From assembly GCA_029959085.1 (NCBI GenBank), contig JARWIR010000008.1, positions 15,734,001-15,798,000 of the forward strand: DNA of 64,000 nt, read 5' to 3'. Shown here piece by piece: positions 60,262-64,000 of this stretch. Both the position numbers and the translations under genes were made by a program. Below the pieces are notes generated by a model that was not told the origin of the DNA, searched no databases, and saw nothing but the letters and a program-made list of their open reading frames with translations. The first letter of the stretch is position 1; every line of letters begins with the position of its first letter. The stretch comes from Nemophila menziesii (taxonomy: Eukaryota; Streptophyta; Magnoliopsida; Boraginales; Hydrophyllaceae).

Positions 60262-60350
60262 TTCACACAATACTCTCTCTCTCTATCTCTTCTCTCTATC
60301 GTTACTCTCTCTCTCTCTATTTCTTCTCTCTATCGCTTCTCTCTCTTCCA
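60262..60350 (+). repeat. CT-rich tract, probable leader
   Basis: CTCTCTCTCTATCTCTTCTC-type sequence repeated, about 1 kb upstream of the coiled-coil gene. Such tracts are common in plant 5' UTRs and promoters. Confidence 0.55.
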
Positions 60351-61340
60351 TATCTTTGATACTCACGAAAATCATAAATATGATGGTCAAAATCGCAGAA
60401 AATTATAGAATTGATGTGGATCGATGTGGAATCACAAAAAATCACACAAAGATGAAGAATTATAAATCGGTATTTGAAGGTTCATGAAACATTAATCCGT
60501 ATTTGAAGGTTCATCCATTTCATCCCATCAACCAAAATCGGAATCATAAAAGGTAAGAATCTGAATCTTTCCTTTGTTTAACAGTATCGATTAATCTGAA
60601 AAGTACACACTGCTTTGTTATCTGTTGAAGCTGAGACACCTGATCTTGTGGCTGCTTGATTTTATTATCTATTACAATCTTTTTTTGTAACATTTTATGT
60701 GTTAGTGTCGTCTTGAATTGAAACAAGAGATTTGAGTATTTCGTTTACTTTAGTTATTAAACTTTTGTATGTGAGAATTCAATGGTATTTTTACTAGTTT
60801 GTGTTTTTACGTTTTATTCTTTTGAAGTTTTTGTTATGGATATTAGTTGAATAATAATAGATTTTGTTGTTGATTTTTTCACATCTTGTTAATTTGATTT
60901 CTGCTGTTTTTTTCACATTCTTGTGTATAGAGTTTTAATTTCACATTTTTTGAAGTTAATTTTTTCAATTTTTGTTAACATTTACTTTTTTAGGGTTTAT
61001 GTTTACTGTATAATCCCAAAAATCTTCTATCAGCTAGCGTGTTATGTTTTCTGCATAATCCCATCTGTTTTTATCATATTTTTGGTTAAATTATGCGATT
61101 GAACATTATGTATAATGATGGGATTTTAATGCTTACGTGTTTGTTCACTGCTAATTAGTCTTAAAACGTAGTGGATTGCATTACTTCAGTGATATTAGTG
61201 TTTCCTCCTTGATGGGATTACCAAATTTTTGATGGGATTAAACATTGTTGATGTGATGAAGTATGATGATGGGATTTTTGGTCTGTCAATGGGATTTTTT
61301 TAGTATTCTTTATATAACTATTCTGTGATAAATTGTAGGT
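60351..61340. other. Leader/intron-like region upstream of the coiled-coil gene
   Basis: No convincing ORF. The sequence is T-rich as in introns, with GATGGGATT words appearing from about 61110. A splice acceptor TTGTAG precedes the ATG at 61341. Confidence 0.5.
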
Positions 61341-61807
61341 ATGGAAAAAGAATCAAACACTGCTGTGAAAGAGAATGATACCAGGTAAAAAATGTTTTCC
61401 CATACAAAATAGCTTGATGGGATTAATCCCTTTGTAGTGTAACACAGTTTTGCTTTCACATTTATAGCAGGATTGAATACACAGAATATGTGATGAAGGA
61501 GATGAGTAATGAAATCAAACTTTTGAATGATCAATTACTTTCAAAAGATGAGAAGATCGGTGAATTACGGGATAAAATGAAAGAATTAAGAGATGAACTT
61601 GAGTTGTCCAAAACACGAATTAAGGATATGAAAAGGAAAATGAAGGAAGATGAAAAAGAAAAAGAACGAATTTTGAAAAACTACAGAAAAGAACATGATG
61701 AAAATGTAACATATGGACGTTACACAGCAATGCTAGAAAACAGAATTCAGAGACTAGAAAACAGAGAAGACGAAATCTTTATCGAAGATGTACAATCATG
61801 CAATTGA
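61341..61807 (+). CDS. Small coiled-coil protein (126 aa) in the second MULE
   Basis: Exon 61341-61384 (MEKESNTAVKENDT) ends AG/GTAAAA. The intron ends TTATAGCAG, and exon 61471-61807 continues in frame to TGA. From residue about 24 the product is one long charged coiled coil (MKEMSNEIKLLNDQLLSKDE, DKMKELRDELELS), ending in a short acidic tail. There is no catalytic or membrane motif. The coiled-coil part of the ULP-like gene in the first MULE (37800-38264) is of similar type, so this may be a separated piece of the same ancestral gene. The frame is intact. Function unknown. Confidence 0.6.
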
Positions 61808-61929
61808 TGAATGATAATTATGAAGAAAATTGTAATTTTTTTAGAGTATTTCCTATTTCTTTTGTTATTGTACTGTTTTGTTTAAACTTACTGAAACCGT
61901 TTTCTTATTGTAATTTATTCTACTGAAAT

Positions 61930-62670
61930 TTTTGATTGTTAAGTCCCATCACAATTAAAATAAATTTGTTTTAAAAATTGGATTTATATTAGAAACAGTG
62001 TGCCTGAATTTGAGTTTGTTCTAAATCCCATTGATATTTAAACACCTGCTTTGATGGGACTCAATATAAGATGAGACTGATAAGTCCCATCAAAAACATT
62101 GGATGGGCCATCATTGGGGTGATGGGAATCAAGTGTGGGGTGATGGAATTCGTCAATTGATGGTATTTAATTGGGGTGATGGGACTTAATTGCAGGGATT
62201 GCGGTGATGGGACTCGATTGCGGTGATTAATTTAGGTGTTTAAAACCCATTGATATTTATACACCTGTTGTGATGGGACTCACTAGGTGATGGGATTAGA
62301 GCGTGTGTGATGGGACTCAATTGAGCTGATGGAAATCAATTGGAATGATGGAATCAATAGGGGTGATGGGATTGAGAAGCAAGCTGTTTTAATCCCATTG
62401 ATATAATAAAAATCCCATTAAGTATTGGTGATGGGACTTGCTTTGGATGAGGGGACATAATTGTGGGGAGATGGAAATCGTCCATTGATGGGACTCGATT
62501 GCAGTGATGGGACGCGATTGAAATGATGGGAATCAGAAGTGGTGATGGGATACAATAAAGAATGAAGGTGTTTAAATCCCATTGATGTACTAAAAGTCCC
62601 AGCAAAACATTGGATGGGACTTCATTGGGGTGGTTGGACTCAATCGTGGGGCTATGGACTAAATCCAATT
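61930..62670. repeat. Degenerate GTGATGGGACTC(A/G)ATTG array
   Basis: Copies of TGATGGGACT, TGATGGGATT and TGATGGAATC follow each other every 20-45 bp, mostly in plus orientation, with several AATCCCATTGATAT words in reverse. It is an irregular minisatellite between the converging coiled-coil and ULP-like genes. Confidence 0.75.
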
Positions 62671-63016
62671 GCGTAACAAAAATATGATCAAATAACAGAA
62701 AACTCCAATGCTTAATATAAATCCCATCACGTACTTAAGTTTTACCAAACATCTATATCCCAACAAGAGATAATATCTAAATTCAATGAACGAAAACATA
62801 TAAATCGTGTCATGCATATATATCCCATTACCTAAAAACATATAATTCCCATCACACCTGCTGATGGGATCTAATACAGTATTGGGATTTGGAGAAATTT
62901 GTAACACAAACAATCTATTTTATAAACTTTTGTTCTATGAAAACATTAAGCAAAATGTTAATCGAATGAAAAAATTTATTATTACATATTCTAAAGTTTT
63001 CATTTCTCATTGTAGT

Positions 63017-63487
63017 TTATTTCATGTTGGTTTTTGGTGCTTCATTAGTAGAGTTATCAAGTAACCAATTTACAATTTTATCTCTGTATTGATCAACTTC
63101 TGCTGCTTTATATTGTCCTCCAACAATTTCTTTTGTGAACAAGTCTTCTGCATATAACATAATATAAATGCCCGAATTATAGTATGATGGTTTTTGATGT
63201 GAACAATATTCATGCACCAATTCTTCGAATCTTTTTCCTTGTGTGATAATTTTCATCAAATGATCTGCATTCCCATTTGCTAAATTCATTACTGATTTCT
63301 TTCCGGGTACTCCGTTGTAATGAATAAATCCATCATTTGATTTGTCGTACACCAATAACGTCCATACTTTGCAACTACCAATTAATGTGAATATCGGGAA
63401 TAACACAAATCTGTGTGTTTTCATTAATTCTGAAGCTTTTTGGATATAATTTTGAAAATTGCCCCTTGATCCAAGATACATATATTC
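63017..63487 (-). CDS. ULP/SENP-like domain without catalytic residues (3' exon, partial gene)
   Basis: The exon begins after TTCCAG (63488-63490) and is open for about 155 codons to TAA at 63017-63019; upstream exons are beyond or unrecognised. The fold signature of C48 (ULP1/SENP8-like) proteases is visible: SCKVWTLLVYDKSNDGFIHYN (usually HW.LLV.D....HYDS) and EYCSHQKPSYYNSGIYIMLY (usually Q.....DCG.YV). The His position is Val, the Asp position Asn, and the Cys is Ser (codon TCG), so it cannot be a cysteine protease. The frame is otherwise open and well kept. It could be a non-catalytic binder of ubiquitin-like proteins; this is inference. Confidence 0.7.
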   Translation of the reverse strand, partial: EYMYLGSRGNFQNYIQKASELMKTHRFVLFPIFTLIGSCKVWTLLVYDKSNDGFIHYNGVPGKKSVMNLANGNADHLMKIITQGKRFEELVHEYCSHQKPSYYNSGIYIMLYAEDLFTKEIVGGQYKAAEVDQYRDKIVNWLLDNSTNEAPKTNMK

Positions 63488-63499
63488 CTGGAATCAAAA

Positions 63500-64000
63500 C
63501 AAAAACAAAATGAATACTCATAAAAAATGAACTAATGCAAGTTAGAGCTTCCGATCAAGAGACCCCCCCACTTAATCCCATCACGGATATAAGTACCATC
63601 ACGTAAATGAGTCCATGAAAACAACTAGATCCAATCAAAAGAAGGCATCTGAAAATCAACATATAAAGTTCAATCATGCATATAAATCCAATGACTGCTC
63701 AAGTACCATCAAAACATCTAGAGATCCAATCAAACATAAAAAAATCCCATCAGAATATAACACATTCCACCAATTCAAAACATCAAAAAATCCCAACCCC
63801 CCAACTTAATCCCATCATTAACGTATACGTCCCATCATGGATATAAGTACCATCACGTAAATGAGTCGATGACTGATCCCATCAAGAGAATCATCTGGGA
63901 AACAAAAAACTAACATATAAAGTACAATCATGCATATAAATCCCATGACTGATCAAGTACTATCAAAACATTTAAATCCCATCACTACAAGACATCTAAA
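63500..64000. repeat. TCCCATCA-rich region upstream of the ULP-like exon
   Basis: Repeated TAATCCCATCA, AAGTACCATCA and ATCCCATGACTG words in the opposite orientation to those at 62 kb. Two longer blocks (ATATAAGTACCATCACGTAA, then GAGTC(C/G)ATGA) occur at 63587 and 63840. No ORF of note. Confidence 0.7.

Larger units (their letters stand above)
59978..64000. mobile_element. Second Kaonashi-like MULE, left end and part of body
   Basis: It appears to start at GGGCAATGCCC (59978), similar to the terminus of the 34685-44298 element (GGGATAATGCCC on its reverse strand). It contains a small coiled-coil gene (61341-61807, +), a ULP-like domain on the minus strand (63017-63487), and a dense scatter of GATGGGA(C/T) words like those in the first element. 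The right end and any transposase lie beyond the window, so the target duplication cannot be checked. Membership rests on the shared ULP domain, shared words and similar terminus. Confidence 0.6.

Noticed and set aside
61930..62670. CRISPR-like or telomere-like array
   Set aside because: Unit spacing and sequence are irregular, spacers are not of constant length, and the organism is a plant. It is a degenerate minisatellite within a MULE.

Overview
The window is nuclear DNA of a flowering plant, most likely a eudicot. It is AT-rich, its genes have introns with GT..AG borders, and it is dominated by decayed plant-type transposons (L1-like LINEs, Ty1/copia, Mutator-like MULEs, hAT MITEs). The only protein families outside transposons are plant ones: FDM/IDN2, an EDR1-type Raf kinase, F-box, and a CBSCBSPB-like PB1. 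I cannot name the species. Intact gene models are few: the F-box gene (58187-59578, +), a small PB1-domain gene (50712-52035, -) and a small coiled-coil gene (61341-61807, +). No bacterial, CRISPR, rRNA or organelle features were seen.

1-27,160: a tandem array of broken FDM/IDN2-like genes (RNA-directed DNA methylation factors) on the minus strand. The repeat is [XS half - spacer - XH half - segment Y]. There is a partial unit at 1.69-3.59 kb, two fuller units (3.6-12.2 kb and 12.2-23.4 kb) and a remnant at 26.2-27.2 kb. The copies share the same stops and frameshifts, so the gene was probably dead before it was amplified. Segment Y carries an AT-hook repeat ORF. In the second full unit that ORF is interrupted by an intron-bearing piece of a Raf-like MAPKKK gene. 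A 1.6-kb MULE-like element with a 9-bp target duplication, LINE pieces and a hAT MITE inserted later.

27,160-34,680: two MITEs, an RNase H remnant, and a PB1/transmembrane gene copy on the minus strand. That copy is frameshifted, and an internally deleted Copia element (31489-33231, TSD AATAA) sits in the intron that splits its PB1 domain.

34,685-44,298: a 9.6-kb Mutator-like element bounded by a perfect 9-bp duplication (TAAAATTTA). It carries a broken MURA-like transposase (minus) and a broken ULP/SENP-like gene with coiled coils and acidic/basic microsatellites (plus), the layout known from Kaonashi-type MULEs. A related element starts near 59,978 and runs off the right end. Both encode ULP-like domains in which the catalytic Cys is Ser and the His is absent, and both are peppered with a GATGGGA(C/T) word.

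44,300-59,980: a hAT MITE made of CCGGT words, a decayed Copia on the minus strand, an orphan LRR exon, the intact PB1 gene, a 305-bp tandem duplication, two LTR-like stretches, a 5'-truncated LINE with a 13-bp target duplication, and the F-box gene.
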